Of a stretch of 64,000 nucleotides of DNA, positions 18,030-27,308 are shown in pieces. The notes beneath the pieces were generated by a model. It did no database searches, was not told the origin of the DNA, and saw nothing but the letters and a program-made list of their open reading frames with translations. Source of the DNA: Thermaurantimonas sp046295455 (GTDB taxonomy: Bacteria; Bacteroidota; Bacteroidia; Flavobacteriales; Schleiferiaceae); assembly GCA_046295455.1 (NCBI GenBank), contig JBKBNI010000004.1:62001-126000 (forward strand). The letters are read 5' to 3'. A program made the translations under genes and the position numbers. Numbering within the stretch: the first letter of the stretch is position 1; each line of letters begins with the position of its first letter.

Positions 18030-20479
18030 TATTTCGCGTATTTTTCTTTCAAATTTTTCAAAATCTGTTCCAATTCTGCTTCATCGGTAACCAGCACTTG
18101 CCGTGCTTTACTGCCTTCGAAGGGGCCAATAATGCCGGCAGCCTCGAGCTGGTCAATAATTCGACCTGCACGTGCGAAGCCGAGTCCGAGTTTGCGCTGG
18201 ATGAGGCTGGCACTGCCCTGGCGGGTAGCGACTACAAGGCGCGCGGCATCATCAAATTTGCTGTCGCGCTTGCTTAAATCTACGTCGAGGATTCCGGGCT
18301 CCTCATCATCTCCTACATATTCCGGCAGTAGATAAGCTGAAGGATAGCCTCTTTGACTTCCGATAAATTCTACCACGTTTTCCACTTCGGGAGTATCGAT
18401 GAATGCACATTGGAGACGGATAAGATCATTTCCGGTGGAGAGAAGCATATCTCCGCGACCTATCAGCTGCTCAGCCCCGCCGGTGTCCAGTATAGTGCGG
18501 CTGTCGATTTTGCTGGAGACGCGGAAAGCAATCCGCGCAGGGAAATTTGCTTTGATGACGCCAGTGATCACATTTACAGAGGGTCTTTGGGTGGCAATGA
18601 TCAAGTGTATGCCTATGGCGCGTGCCAGTTGTGCCAGACGAGCTATGGGTGTTTCAATTTCTTTGCCGGCCGTCATGATGAGGTCAGCAAATTCGTCAAT
18701 AACCAGTACGATATAAGGCAGATATCGGTGCCCATCTTCAGGATTGAGTTTTCTCTGGATGAACTTTGCATTGTATTCCTTCAGATTTCGCACGTTGGCA
18801 GCTTTCAGCAGTTCATACCGATTGTCCATCTCGATGGTCAGAGAGTTTAGGGTGTATACCACCTTTTTGGTGTCGGTGATGATGCTCTCCTCGCTGTTGG
18901 GAAGTTTTGCCAGGTAGTGTCGCTCGATTTTATTGTACAAGTTTAGTTCTACCTTCTTTGGATCTACCAGGACAAATTTGATCTGCGAAGGATGTTTTTT
19001 ATAGAGTAATGATGTGATGATGGTATTGATGCCCACGGACTTACCCTGACCTGTAGCCCCGGCCATGAGTAGGTGTGGCATTTTGGTCAGGTCAGCTACA
19101 AAGGTCTCATTGCTGATAGTCTTACCGAGCACCAGTGGCAGCTCCATCTCTGTATTTTGAAATTTTTCGCTGGCCAGCAGTGTGCGCATGGGTACGATTT
19201 GCGGGTTGGCGTTTGGAACCTCAATGCCAATGGTACCTCTTCCCGGAATGGGAGCTATGATTCTGATTCCCATTGCGGCAAGGCTCAGGGCAATGTCGTC
19301 TTCCAGATTTTTGATCTTTGATATGCGTATGCCAGGTGCAGGGATGATCTCATAGAGGGTGACTGTAGGCCCGACGGTCGCCTTGATTTTGGATATTTCG
19401 ATGCTGTATTGCTGAAGAGTTTCAACGATTTTGTCTTTGTTTGCTTCAAGTTCGGCACGCTCCACATTAATCTGTCGGTTTCCGTAGTCCACCAGCAGAT
19501 CCAGAGTGGGGCTTTTGAATGATGCTAAATCGAGCGTGGGGTCATACTCGCCGTATTCCTTAAGCAGACGATTGGCAATGTCTTCATCTACCGATGGATC
19601 TTCTCTGATCTCGATTTCAGAGACCACGCTATCTGCATTTGAAGTAGCGGGTTGTGCCGGTTCCTCACGTAGGATTTCGATCGTGAAGTCATCCTGTGCC
19701 TCGGTGGTATCCTTATCAGGATGCTCAATGACGAGGGTGCTGTCGCGAGCAGAAGAATTTTTCTGCAGATCTTTGAAGTGGGATACTTCAGATGAGTAAT
19801 CAAAACTCTCGAGTACGGAATCCGTCGGCGAGGCAGGATCTACTGTATTTGAACTGCTCTTTCGATTCAACCAGTGCAACCAGCCGGTGAATTTTTCGGG
19901 TGTCCACTGTTTTTTCGATGCCGTGAAAATGAGCAGAGTAAAAAACATGACCGTGAATGCACCCACAGGTCCGGTAACACTGGTAAGCCATTCACTGAGA
20001 AAATACCCGTTGGCCCCGGCCAGTAGCGCAAGAGAGTCCGGTAAGATCAATCCTAAGAAGCACGGAACCCACACGATTGTAAAAAGAAAGTTGACCAGGA
20101 CTCCGTAAAAGCTTCTGAAAGACTGATTAAGCGCCAGTCGCACTCCCACGTGAAAAAAGAGATAAACCCAGGCAAATGCCGCCACCCCGGTAGATCGGTA
20201 CACCATCGAATGAGAGAGTGCTGCTCCAATTTTGCCCCATAGATTTTGAACCTTAAATTCTTTATTGCCGAGCAACTCCCAAAAACTTTGATCAAATGCA
20301 CTCATATCCTGTTTCCAATATATAAAATAGGAAATCAGCGACCCTGTGATGAACAGCGCAATAAAGAGAAACAAAAATCCCAGCACCAACCTGTACACCG
20401 GATTTCTCAAATTCTGTCGGGTGCCGGCATCTGTCTTTGAATTTTTATTTTTGGGTTTGGTGGCCTTTTTGGATGGCAT
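18029..20479 (-). CDS. ftsK: FtsK/SpoIIIE DNA translocase
   Basis: An 816-residue septal DNA pump for chromosome segregation. Four membrane helices lie in the first ~190 residues, followed by an acidic low-complexity linker (about 215-310). The RecA-like motor carries Walker A GATGQGKS (about 473-480) and Walker B VLVIDEFADLI (about 588-598). The C-terminal winged-helix gamma domain (about 745-816, with LQRKLGLGFARAGRIIDQLE-like features) reads KOPS-type sites. The cytoplasmic N-terminal tail is very basic (PSKKATKPKNKNSK). An exact -7 box (TACCTTTG) lies 21 bases upstream, and lolA follows in the same transcript. Confidence 0.94.
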   Translation of the reverse strand: MPSKKATKPKNKNSKTDAGTRQNLRNPVYRLVLGFLFLFIALFITGSLISYFIYWKQDMSAFDQSFWELLGNKEFKVQNLWGKIGAALSHSMVYRSTGVAAFAWVYLFFHVGVRLALNQSFRSFYGVLVNFLFTIVWVPCFLGLILPDSLALLAGANGYFLSEWLTSVTGPVGAFTVMFFTLLIFTASKKQWTPEKFTGWLHWLNRKSSSNTVDPASPTDSVLESFDYSSEVSHFKDLQKNSSARDSTLVIEHPDKDTTEAQDDFTIEILREEPAQPATSNADSVVSEIEIREDPSVDEDIANRLLKEYGEYDPTLDLASFKSPTLDLLVDYGNRQINVERAELEANKDKIVETLQQYSIEISKIKATVGPTVTLYEIIPAPGIRISKIKNLEDDIALSLAAMGIRIIAPIPGRGTIGIEVPNANPQIVPMRTLLASEKFQNTEMELPLVLGKTISNETFVADLTKMPHLLMAGATGQGKSVGINTIITSLLYKKHPSQIKFVLVDPKKVELNLYNKIERHYLAKLPNSEESIITDTKKVVYTLNSLTIEMDNRYELLKAANVRNLKEYNAKFIQRKLNPEDGHRYLPYIVLVIDEFADLIMTAGKEIETPIARLAQLARAIGIHLIIATQRPSVNVITGVIKANFPARIAFRVSSKIDSRTILDTGGAEQLIGRGDMLLSTGNDLIRLQCAFIDTPEVENVVEFIGSQRGYPSAYLLPEYVGDDEEPGILDVDLSKRDSKFDDAARLVVATRQGSASLIQRKLGLGFARAGRIIDQLEAAGIIGPFEGSKARQVLVTDEAELEQILKNLKEKYAK

Positions 20480-20499
20480 TGATGTAATAAATGGAACGG

Positions 20500-20507
20500 C
20501 AAAGGTA
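20500..20507 (-). promoter_or_regulatory. ftsK -7 element TACCTTTG
   Basis: Exact Bacteroidota -7 match on the minus strand, 21 bases before the ftsK start. The transcript would begin about 14 bases before the ATG and probably covers ftsK, lolA, lptF/G and the genes behind them. No -33 TTG at normal spacing. Confidence 0.45.
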
Positions 20508-20948
20508 ACTCACCTGCAATTTTGGGTTTTTAAGCATCTAAAGAACACATATCAGATTCTTTCATTTCATTGATTTGTGTATGTAATCAGTCTGGTCAAT
20601 CGATGGCTGTGATAGTTTTGTTAAACCCATTGAGCAGTAAGAAATTACTTATAAACTAACCTGTTTACTCACTTACAAAAAAACCGTGTTTCAATTCTCA
20701 GGCCAAGAAATGAAAATTAGTATCCAAGCTCTGAGAATCTTGTAAAATCACCAATTTTTCTTGTGACATAATCAAAAGGTTTTTTCAGAGTCTAAAGATT
20801 AACGTTTTGGCACTTTTGAAATCTTTATAGGTTTTTTAAGTTTTTTTAATGTTTTTATAAAATAATACAAAAAAATTATTATTCGCTCATAGCATTTTTA
20901 TAAAACATTTATATCACTCAACAAAGCAAACCATACAACCCACAACTT
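20508..20948. other. AT-rich divergent intergenic region
   Basis: About 440 bases between the ftsK promoter and the first gene of the secreted-protein operon. It is strongly AT-rich (long T runs near 20830-20880) and holds no convincing reading frame. An exact TAnnTTTG (TAGTTTTG, 20613-20620, plus strand) is present but lies about 330 bases before the operon start and lacks a -33 partner. The true promoter of the plus-strand operon was not identified. Confidence 0.5.
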
Positions 20949-22400
20949 ATGAAAATTTTAAATTTTTTATTAATGCTTCTTGTCGGCCACAGCTTGTGGG
21001 CTCAGACAATTGTAGACCTATCACCTGGTGCTGCATCAGCAGGTACTACGACCACCGTTTTGATACGAGGAATCAATACCAACTTCAAAAATGGACTGAC
21101 CACAGCAGATTTTGGTGAGGGAATTTTGGTTCAGAATCCAATCAATGTGCAGACCCCCACTATGGCTGCTGCTGTCATTACTGTGCTACCCACTGCCACG
21201 CCAGGCTTCAGAACTGTAAATGTCGAAACCGGTCCTGAGGTAGTGTCAAGAATTAACGGTTTTGAAGTATTCTCCGTAGCAGGCAATTTCAGGGCCATTC
21301 TTGAAATTGTGCCTTATGAAACATATGGCGCAGCCGATTTTGATGTGACCAATATTCGCTCCCTTCCGATTCTGTATTTTGTTAATCTGCTTAATGATAA
21401 CGTATCGAGAGAGCTGGATATCGAGGTTTCACTTTCTACCCAAAAATACGGACGGGTTGCCTCTCTGTCTCTAAAGAAAAATCTTTCGGCTAATCAACAA
21501 TTGAGAATCAACAACCGGGAATTTGATAAAATCACCATTTACGGAAATCAGGGAAGTGGTGGATATGCTTTTGCGGATGAGGTTCGCAGGCTGGGACAAT
21601 TTCCCCCTGATAATTATGAGGTCGAACTCGTGGTCAAAGACAAAAATGGAAATATACTGGCGGAAGACCGGGGAACTTCTGTAGTGACGAATCCATTTTT
21701 CAATCCTGAACTGATTACACCGGGAAACGAGTTTTGGATGAATCCGGCAATTGTGCTTACAGAGTTCCCTTTATTTCAGTGGTTTGGTCAAAATGAAAAA
21801 TATGACTTCTATCTATACAAGGTTTTGCCGGGTCAGACAGCCGAAGAGGTCGTGCGAAACATCCATGTTTTCAAACAGGAAGATATCACTGGCAATAGCT
21901 TTCAATATCCGCCCTTTGCTGAGCAACTCATTGACGGACAGGTGTATGCATGGCAGATCACAGGCAAGGTGATTACATCACGTGGAATAACCCGCCTCCC
22001 AAGCCAGGTGTTTCGGTTTATTTATCAAAAGCCAGCCGATCAGGCGGGAAGTGGTCGCCGTGTGGCACGGATCGAAGTAATTCCCCCGCAAGTTCAAGTG
22101 CCGGCAGGCGGTCAATTTCAGTTTATGGTCAATATGTATGACCAGGACAATATACCCATCGCAAATCGTCAGCCTCAGTGGAGAGTCATACCGGCCAACA
22201 TGGGTACAATCAATCTGAACGGAATCTTTACAGCCGGTATTAACAACGGAACAGCTGCGGTCATAGCTATGGACAGCGGACTTCAGGATTTCTCTACTGT
22301 GACCATCACCGGGGGAGCCGTATCGAGTGGTGGCGGCCGAATACCCGATTGGAAAGTCGAATTACTTATGAAACAACTCTTCGGTATTCAAAGCAGATAA
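20949..22400 (+). CDS. Secreted IPT-like and Ig-like domain protein, function unknown
   Basis: A 483-residue exported protein and the first gene of a four-gene operon. The signal peptide ends after SLWA (about residue 18). Residues 19-110 look like an IPT/TIG beta domain (IVDLSPGAASAGTTTTVLIRG). The middle (about 115-365) has beta-rich segments and FEVFSVAG- and FQWFGQNEKYDFYLYKV-type strands. Residues 372-465 resemble a bacterial Ig-like (Big_2) domain (VPAGGQFQFMVNMYDQDN). No C-terminal type IX secretion signal is recognised, so it may stay in the periplasm or at the outer membrane. It probably works with the three downstream proteins; the gap to the next gene is 27 bases. Confidence 0.7.
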   Translation: MKILNFLLMLLVGHSLWAQTIVDLSPGAASAGTTTTVLIRGINTNFKNGLTTADFGEGILVQNPINVQTPTMAAAVITVLPTATPGFRTVNVETGPEVVSRINGFEVFSVAGNFRAILEIVPYETYGAADFDVTNIRSLPILYFVNLLNDNVSRELDIEVSLSTQKYGRVASLSLKKNLSANQQLRINNREFDKITIYGNQGSGGYAFADEVRRLGQFPPDNYEVELVVKDKNGNILAEDRGTSVVTNPFFNPELITPGNEFWMNPAIVLTEFPLFQWFGQNEKYDFYLYKVLPGQTAEEVVRNIHVFKQEDITGNSFQYPPFAEQLIDGQVYAWQITGKVITSRGITRLPSQVFRFIYQKPADQAGSGRRVARIEVIPPQVQVPAGGQFQFMVNMYDQDNIPIANRQPQWRVIPANMGTINLNGIFTAGINNGTAAVIAMDSGLQDFSTVTITGGAVSSGGGRIPDWKVELLMKQLFGIQSR

Positions 22401-22427
22401 GCCTCACACATTTTAAACCTCAAGTGT

Positions 22428-25400
22428 ATGAAAAATTTTTATAATCTTAAAAAAGCTGTACCCATCCTGGTTGGACTCTTTGGATATGGCTGCCTTGCTC
22501 AGCAGAACCCTCATCTGGGACTCGGGAATAACCCCAATGTCATCGAGCCGTTTGGCGTGCCCCGAAGCAATATTCTCATTGTGAGTAAGCAAACCAATCA
22601 GGCTACACAGTTGAGAGGTCAGTTTCAAAAACAAACCGATCCTTTTGAAAACGGGAGGGTCACATTGCGTACAGAAGGCCCTATCACCATCAACGTAAAT
22701 CCTTCCACACCTTCGGAAGACGAGCCCGGAGCAATCAAAATGAGCATCGGTACCAATCAGAATATCAACTGGCAAGGAACTCTGAGCGTCAATATTGCAG
22801 ATGCTCCTGAACCGGGTTTTTCTACTCCGGCGAAGATTTCTGGCAAATATGAAATTGAATATGCAAAAACACTGCAGCCCGGCGAGTTTGCTGATTCTAC
22901 CTGGACGACCTACGACGAAAACGGCTATGAAAGGCTGCATGGTCTCGTACGCCAGTCTGGTGAGGATGTAATGAATCTAACCGTAGTGAGCATGAAAGTG
23001 GATTTGCCACAAATCATTTGTCTCGGGGCTTTGGGCAATCGCATGGTAAACATGGCTCAGGCAGTCTACCCCCAAAATTTTCCCGGATCCGCTTATCAGT
23101 GGAATTCTTTGCACCCCAAGGTGCGTATTACCAATGGACAAAATACCCTTACTCCCACAATAGCCCTGCTCGATACATCCATAAAAAATGCACAGGTGCA
23201 ATTGATTTATTCCATTGGCAACATTACATATACCTCCTCTGCCATTGTCAATAATTGCGAATGTCAATGTCAGCCCATTGCCGGAAATGTATTGGTGGGT
23301 CCGATTGAAGTAGGTGTCAATGTGAATCCTGTCGCTCCAATGCCCGACGCTAACGGTCACTGCATATATCAATCCAACAATGCCAATATTAACCTTAAAA
23401 TGGACGAATTAGGCGGAGTAGTACGAATGACAGAAGTTCAGGGAGTCACGCTCGGACTTACCCGCGATTGCGATTCGAGGGCGATTGTAGGAGGTACATT
23501 CAGGTGGGAAGGAAATATCGAAATGCTCGGGCTGGAGTTTCAACTGCCCACCGGTGAAAAGGTCAAAACCTTTGACCTGGCACTTAAGGAAATAAACCTC
23601 GCAGTAGATGTGAACGGAAAATTGAGCGGATCCACTAAAGTGAAGGTTACAAATCCTGTAGATCGTGACCTTACATGGAATAAAGGCATTGTAATACTTC
23701 GAAAAGGCACGAACTCTACAGTAACATTCACCTTTTCCAATCAAATGAACTTTACGGGCAGCTGGAACTGGAGTGGGATACAAAATATCGTTATTGATCT
23801 GGTGAAAAAAGATGGTGATCAAGATAAGATTCTCGCAAACTTTAATGGAAATTTCAATGGTTCGGGTGATTTGTCCGGTAACCTTACAGTGCGTCCTGAT
23901 GCCAGTTACACGACCAACATGTTTAAAGTAACGCTCGATGAACTTCGACTTGGTCTTTTAGCTAGCATCAATGATGGTATCTTTCGGCTGACCAGTGGTT
24001 CGGGTAAGGCAACAGTCTCTGATATCAAAGCATTGAAGGGTAAATTCGTACTTAGTCTTAATTTTCCGGAAGCCGGGGGTTGTAATGCTACAGTTCAGGC
24101 AGATAAGGTTAAAGCTTTTGAAATGGAACTGAGCGAGCTAAATGTCAATGCGGAATTCAATAGAGATTTTGATTTGATTAAAATCCAAGGTTCTCTTAAA
24201 GCCAAGCATCAAAGTTTTAGTGCCAAAGTGGATGTCCAAACATTTTTGGTGGAGCAAGGGAGCCTTAAAGATTTCCGTTGCAATGGAGACGTAAAATATT
24301 CAAAGTTCAGATTTTTGCTTGCCAATGCCCAATATGGGGATGATAAACTCAATGTCACTGCCCGGGTGGAATTAAATGCGACCGGTGTAGCCGCATCGGC
24401 ACAAATCAACCAATTTACTATAGATCTCGACGGCAATATCGGAATAGGAGGAATTCGAGGAAATTTACGAAAAGGCATAGCAAACATATCGATAGATATG
24501 TCTTTTAAAGACAATGGTTTTCAAGGAACCTTCACGGGAGATGTGGCTGCGATGGGAATTGATGGCACATTGAATTACGGAGCCAAAGAAGACCCTGATT
24601 ATCATTACGTTTACTTTAGTATCACTGCCAAATCCGGAGTCGGCATTCCTATTGGCAATACGGGATTGAAACTGACTCAAGTCGGAGGTAAGGTGGGTTA
24701 CAACTATTCTTTTGTCGGTACAGGTGCAAATGGTGAGCCTCGCCAGGGTACCTACCTCGTAGGCATGAATGCCGGGATCAGCGATGCAGCTGATTTATGT
24801 GAAGTAGTGGGTGAAATTCGACTCGAATTATCCACCGAGAGCGCTAATATTACACTTGCCGGCAATGTAAACGTACTACGGCGCACACCTTACTTCAGAG
24901 GTCAGGCAGACGCCACTTATGCCATTCCAGCTAATACCATTAGTGGTTCGTTAGGAGCTGACCTTCGATTCCCTATGGATGGGTCAGTTTTGAAATCCAA
25001 CAATGTGCGAATCTCATATTTCTTTGGCGATAATCAATTCAGAGCCAACGGTAATAATATGGGCGGAGATCTCTTTAATGGAATCGCACGGCTCCATGAG
25101 GGATACTTTAATATGAATGGCAGTTTAAGCAGTGTTGAAGACTTTACCGGAAGAATGGGCGGACGACTCACAGCACAGTTTGGATACAATGATTCATGGC
25201 TAAGTGGAAAAGTCAGATTCGACGCTCAATTGAATGTCAACTCTAACTTTGCTGTCAATATTAATGCCAATGGCATCTCCGGCTCATTTGGATTATCTGC
25301 ACAAGGAAACGCAACCGCTACCGTTGAGACATATTTCTTTACAATGAATTGCGGTGTAGAAGTTGTGGTTAATGGCAATGCGAGCTACCATAACAGTCAA

Positions 25401-25496
25401 CTGACCCTTACCGGTAGCGGCCGGTTAACGCTGCCTTATTCAATTCCTCTCTACGGAAATGTGATCGAAAGCCCGGAAATATCAATCACTTTGTAA
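22428..25496 (+). CDS. Large secreted beta-repeat protein, function unknown
   Basis: A 1022-residue protein with a signal peptide (cleavage near GCLAQ, residue 25; the Cys is not in a good lipobox). After a region of about 300 residues with a cysteine cluster (CECQCQP near 281) come roughly 650 residues of short alternating beta strands rich in Asn, Gly and Asp, such as GNFNGSGDLSGNLTV and TGRMGGRLTAQFGY. The periodic amphipathic pattern recalls long beta-solenoid or AsmA/TamB-like groove proteins, but no family signature is seen. It ends without a type IX sorting domain. It is the largest member of the operon and its likely scaffold. Function is unknown. Confidence 0.7.
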   Translation: MKNFYNLKKAVPILVGLFGYGCLAQQNPHLGLGNNPNVIEPFGVPRSNILIVSKQTNQATQLRGQFQKQTDPFENGRVTLRTEGPITINVNPSTPSEDEPGAIKMSIGTNQNINWQGTLSVNIADAPEPGFSTPAKISGKYEIEYAKTLQPGEFADSTWTTYDENGYERLHGLVRQSGEDVMNLTVVSMKVDLPQIICLGALGNRMVNMAQAVYPQNFPGSAYQWNSLHPKVRITNGQNTLTPTIALLDTSIKNAQVQLIYSIGNITYTSSAIVNNCECQCQPIAGNVLVGPIEVGVNVNPVAPMPDANGHCIYQSNNANINLKMDELGGVVRMTEVQGVTLGLTRDCDSRAIVGGTFRWEGNIEMLGLEFQLPTGEKVKTFDLALKEINLAVDVNGKLSGSTKVKVTNPVDRDLTWNKGIVILRKGTNSTVTFTFSNQMNFTGSWNWSGIQNIVIDLVKKDGDQDKILANFNGNFNGSGDLSGNLTVRPDASYTTNMFKVTLDELRLGLLASINDGIFRLTSGSGKATVSDIKALKGKFVLSLNFPEAGGCNATVQADKVKAFEMELSELNVNAEFNRDFDLIKIQGSLKAKHQSFSAKVDVQTFLVEQGSLKDFRCNGDVKYSKFRFLLANAQYGDDKLNVTARVELNATGVAASAQINQFTIDLDGNIGIGGIRGNLRKGIANISIDMSFKDNGFQGTFTGDVAAMGIDGTLNYGAKEDPDYHYVYFSITAKSGVGIPIGNTGLKLTQVGGKVGYNYSFVGTGANGEPRQGTYLVGMNAGISDAADLCEVVGEIRLELSTESANITLAGNVNVLRRTPYFRGQADATYAIPANTISGSLGADLRFPMDGSVLKSNNVRISYFFGDNQFRANGNNMGGDLFNGIARLHEGYFNMNGSLSSVEDFTGRMGGRLTAQFGYNDSWLSGKVRFDAQLNVNSNFAVNINANGISGSFGLSAQGNATATVETYFFTMNCGVEVVVNGNASYHNSQLTLTGSGRLTLPYSIPLYGNVIESPEISITL

Positions 25497-25509
25497 CAGC
25501 ATTCATGCC

Positions 25510-27291
25510 ATGAAAACATTTTTCAGTGTATTAATAAGCCTAAACTGCCTGCTTCTGGCTGCTCAAAATGAGTCGTTTGTACTGACTGCAGGTAGTGCCG
25601 ATGGAGTGCGGTGGTCCTTCTTGTGGAGCCCTCGGACTGTACCGGCCAATCTGAATGCTTTTGTACTCAAGCGTCGTCGGGTCAATGAGCGTCGATGGGT
25701 CTCTGTGACAGAGCCCATTGCCTTTGAGTTGTCGGCTTCTAAGACTTATTCCAATCTCAATCTTACCGACGAACAACTGAGTGCTATGCAGTCAGAAATT
25801 AATGAGCTCTTTACATCGAATAAACTCAAACAATTAGATAATCAATCACTTGTGGCTTCTCTTTCCGACCCTGACAAGCTGAGAGAATTTCAATTTGTTG
25901 TAGGAATTAATTACAATGTAGCCAGGGCTGCAGGACTGGGATGCGATGATCCCGAAGTAGAAAACGGAGTATCGTACGAATACGGTCTTTTTCTCATCAT
26001 TAATCAGCGGGAGCAAAACCGGCCGGCGGCCACCATCCGCATAATGGGCGGAGAGAAGTTTTACTTTAATCGCATATCGGATTTTACAGTGAAAATTTTT
26101 CAGAGTAAATCCTCCGTCCAGATCCTTTGGAAAGCCGATCAGCAGACACTCAATCTGATCGCGCACAGAGGATTCAACGTATATCGTAAGCAAGGAGACA
26201 ATTGGGTGAAGCTCAACCAGACATTTGTGATTCAGCGAAATTCAGACGGATTTTATTCCATATTCGACTCCAATGCATCGGTTACAGAGGTCAATGTGTA
26301 TTCCATTCGCCTGGTATCCATCTTTAACTTCGAAGACAGTGAAAATATCTTCCGCTATGATCCCAATGAAATCATAGATTCATACCATAAACCTGAAATT
26401 AAAAATGTAGAAGGCAATTTGGACTATGACCAGGGGATCATCGTCCACTTTTCCATCACCAACGATATTCGCAGGCATATCAACAGGTTTGAAATATACA
26501 GAGCCTATCCTCCGGGAGATTTTGAGAAGGTAGCTACCCTAGTAGATCACAATGCTTCCCGGTACAATGACAAAAGCCGTCTAATTCCTAAGGAATACTA
26601 TGCCTATCGCATCAAAGCTGTGTACAATGACAGTACAGAGATCCTCAGCGATGACGTTATGTTTTACTACTTGCCGAAAATAATCCCTCCGCGCCCGAAA
26701 AATCTGCGAGCTACCGTACGAACTCAAAACCGCCGGACTTTTGTGACTCTGGAATGGGATAAGGGCAGTTCTAACGACACCATTACTCAAGAATTTTATG
26801 TGTATGCCTCACATCCTCTAACGAATGAAATCAGATGGGTGAATTTCGAAGAATCTATCAAAGACACCCGCTTTGTATATGAAATTCACATGGATCAAGG
26901 GGCAACCTACCAATTCTGTGTATCGTCGTTGGGTAAGTATATGTACGAAAGCGATCCGAGCGACACCATCTCGGTGAAGGTGTCCAGTAAAGTAATGCCC
27001 ATACCCATCGTAAAAAACTGGGAAGTGGACTCCAGTGCGGCTACTATTTACTGGGATTACCCAAACATCGCTGATCTGAAAGGATTTCGCCTCTACAGGG
27101 ATGGTATGCTCATCATTACCGAAAATGACCTTCCGGCAGACAGACGCTCATTTAACACAGGACCAATGCGGCATTTTACTCAATACAAATTTGAAATTGA
27201 GGCTATAAGCCAGGATGGTTTGGCAAGTAACCGATCAGTGCCAATTGAGATCATCACCCAGGTCAAAAAAAAGCAAGTTACTTCTAACTAA
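25510..27291 (+). CDS. Secreted protein with tandem fibronectin type III-like domains
   Basis: A 593-residue exported protein (signal peptide to about residue 18, LLLAAQ). The first ~190 residues are mixed. They are followed by about four fibronectin III-like modules (roughly 195-285, 295-385, 395-490, 500-585) with typical strands such as VQILWKADQQ, FEIYRAYPPGDFEKVA, VTLEWDKGSSNDT and ATIYWDYPNIADLKGFRLYRDG. Such modules usually bind proteins or glycans at the surface. It lies 13 bases after the 1022-residue protein gene and 17 bases before the next, so the four genes should be co-transcribed. No enzymatic motif is visible. Confidence 0.7.
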   Translation: MKTFFSVLISLNCLLLAAQNESFVLTAGSADGVRWSFLWSPRTVPANLNAFVLKRRRVNERRWVSVTEPIAFELSASKTYSNLNLTDEQLSAMQSEINELFTSNKLKQLDNQSLVASLSDPDKLREFQFVVGINYNVARAAGLGCDDPEVENGVSYEYGLFLIINQREQNRPAATIRIMGGEKFYFNRISDFTVKIFQSKSSVQILWKADQQTLNLIAHRGFNVYRKQGDNWVKLNQTFVIQRNSDGFYSIFDSNASVTEVNVYSIRLVSIFNFEDSENIFRYDPNEIIDSYHKPEIKNVEGNLDYDQGIIVHFSITNDIRRHINRFEIYRAYPPGDFEKVATLVDHNASRYNDKSRLIPKEYYAYRIKAVYNDSTEILSDDVMFYYLPKIIPPRPKNLRATVRTQNRRTFVTLEWDKGSSNDTITQEFYVYASHPLTNEIRWVNFEESIKDTRFVYEIHMDQGATYQFCVSSLGKYMYESDPSDTISVKVSSKVMPIPIVKNWEVDSSAATIYWDYPNIADLKGFRLYRDGMLIITENDLPADRRSFNTGPMRHFTQYKFEIEAISQDGLASNRSVPIEIITQVKKKQVTSN

Positions 27292-27308
27292 AAAAATTAC
27301 CAGATACC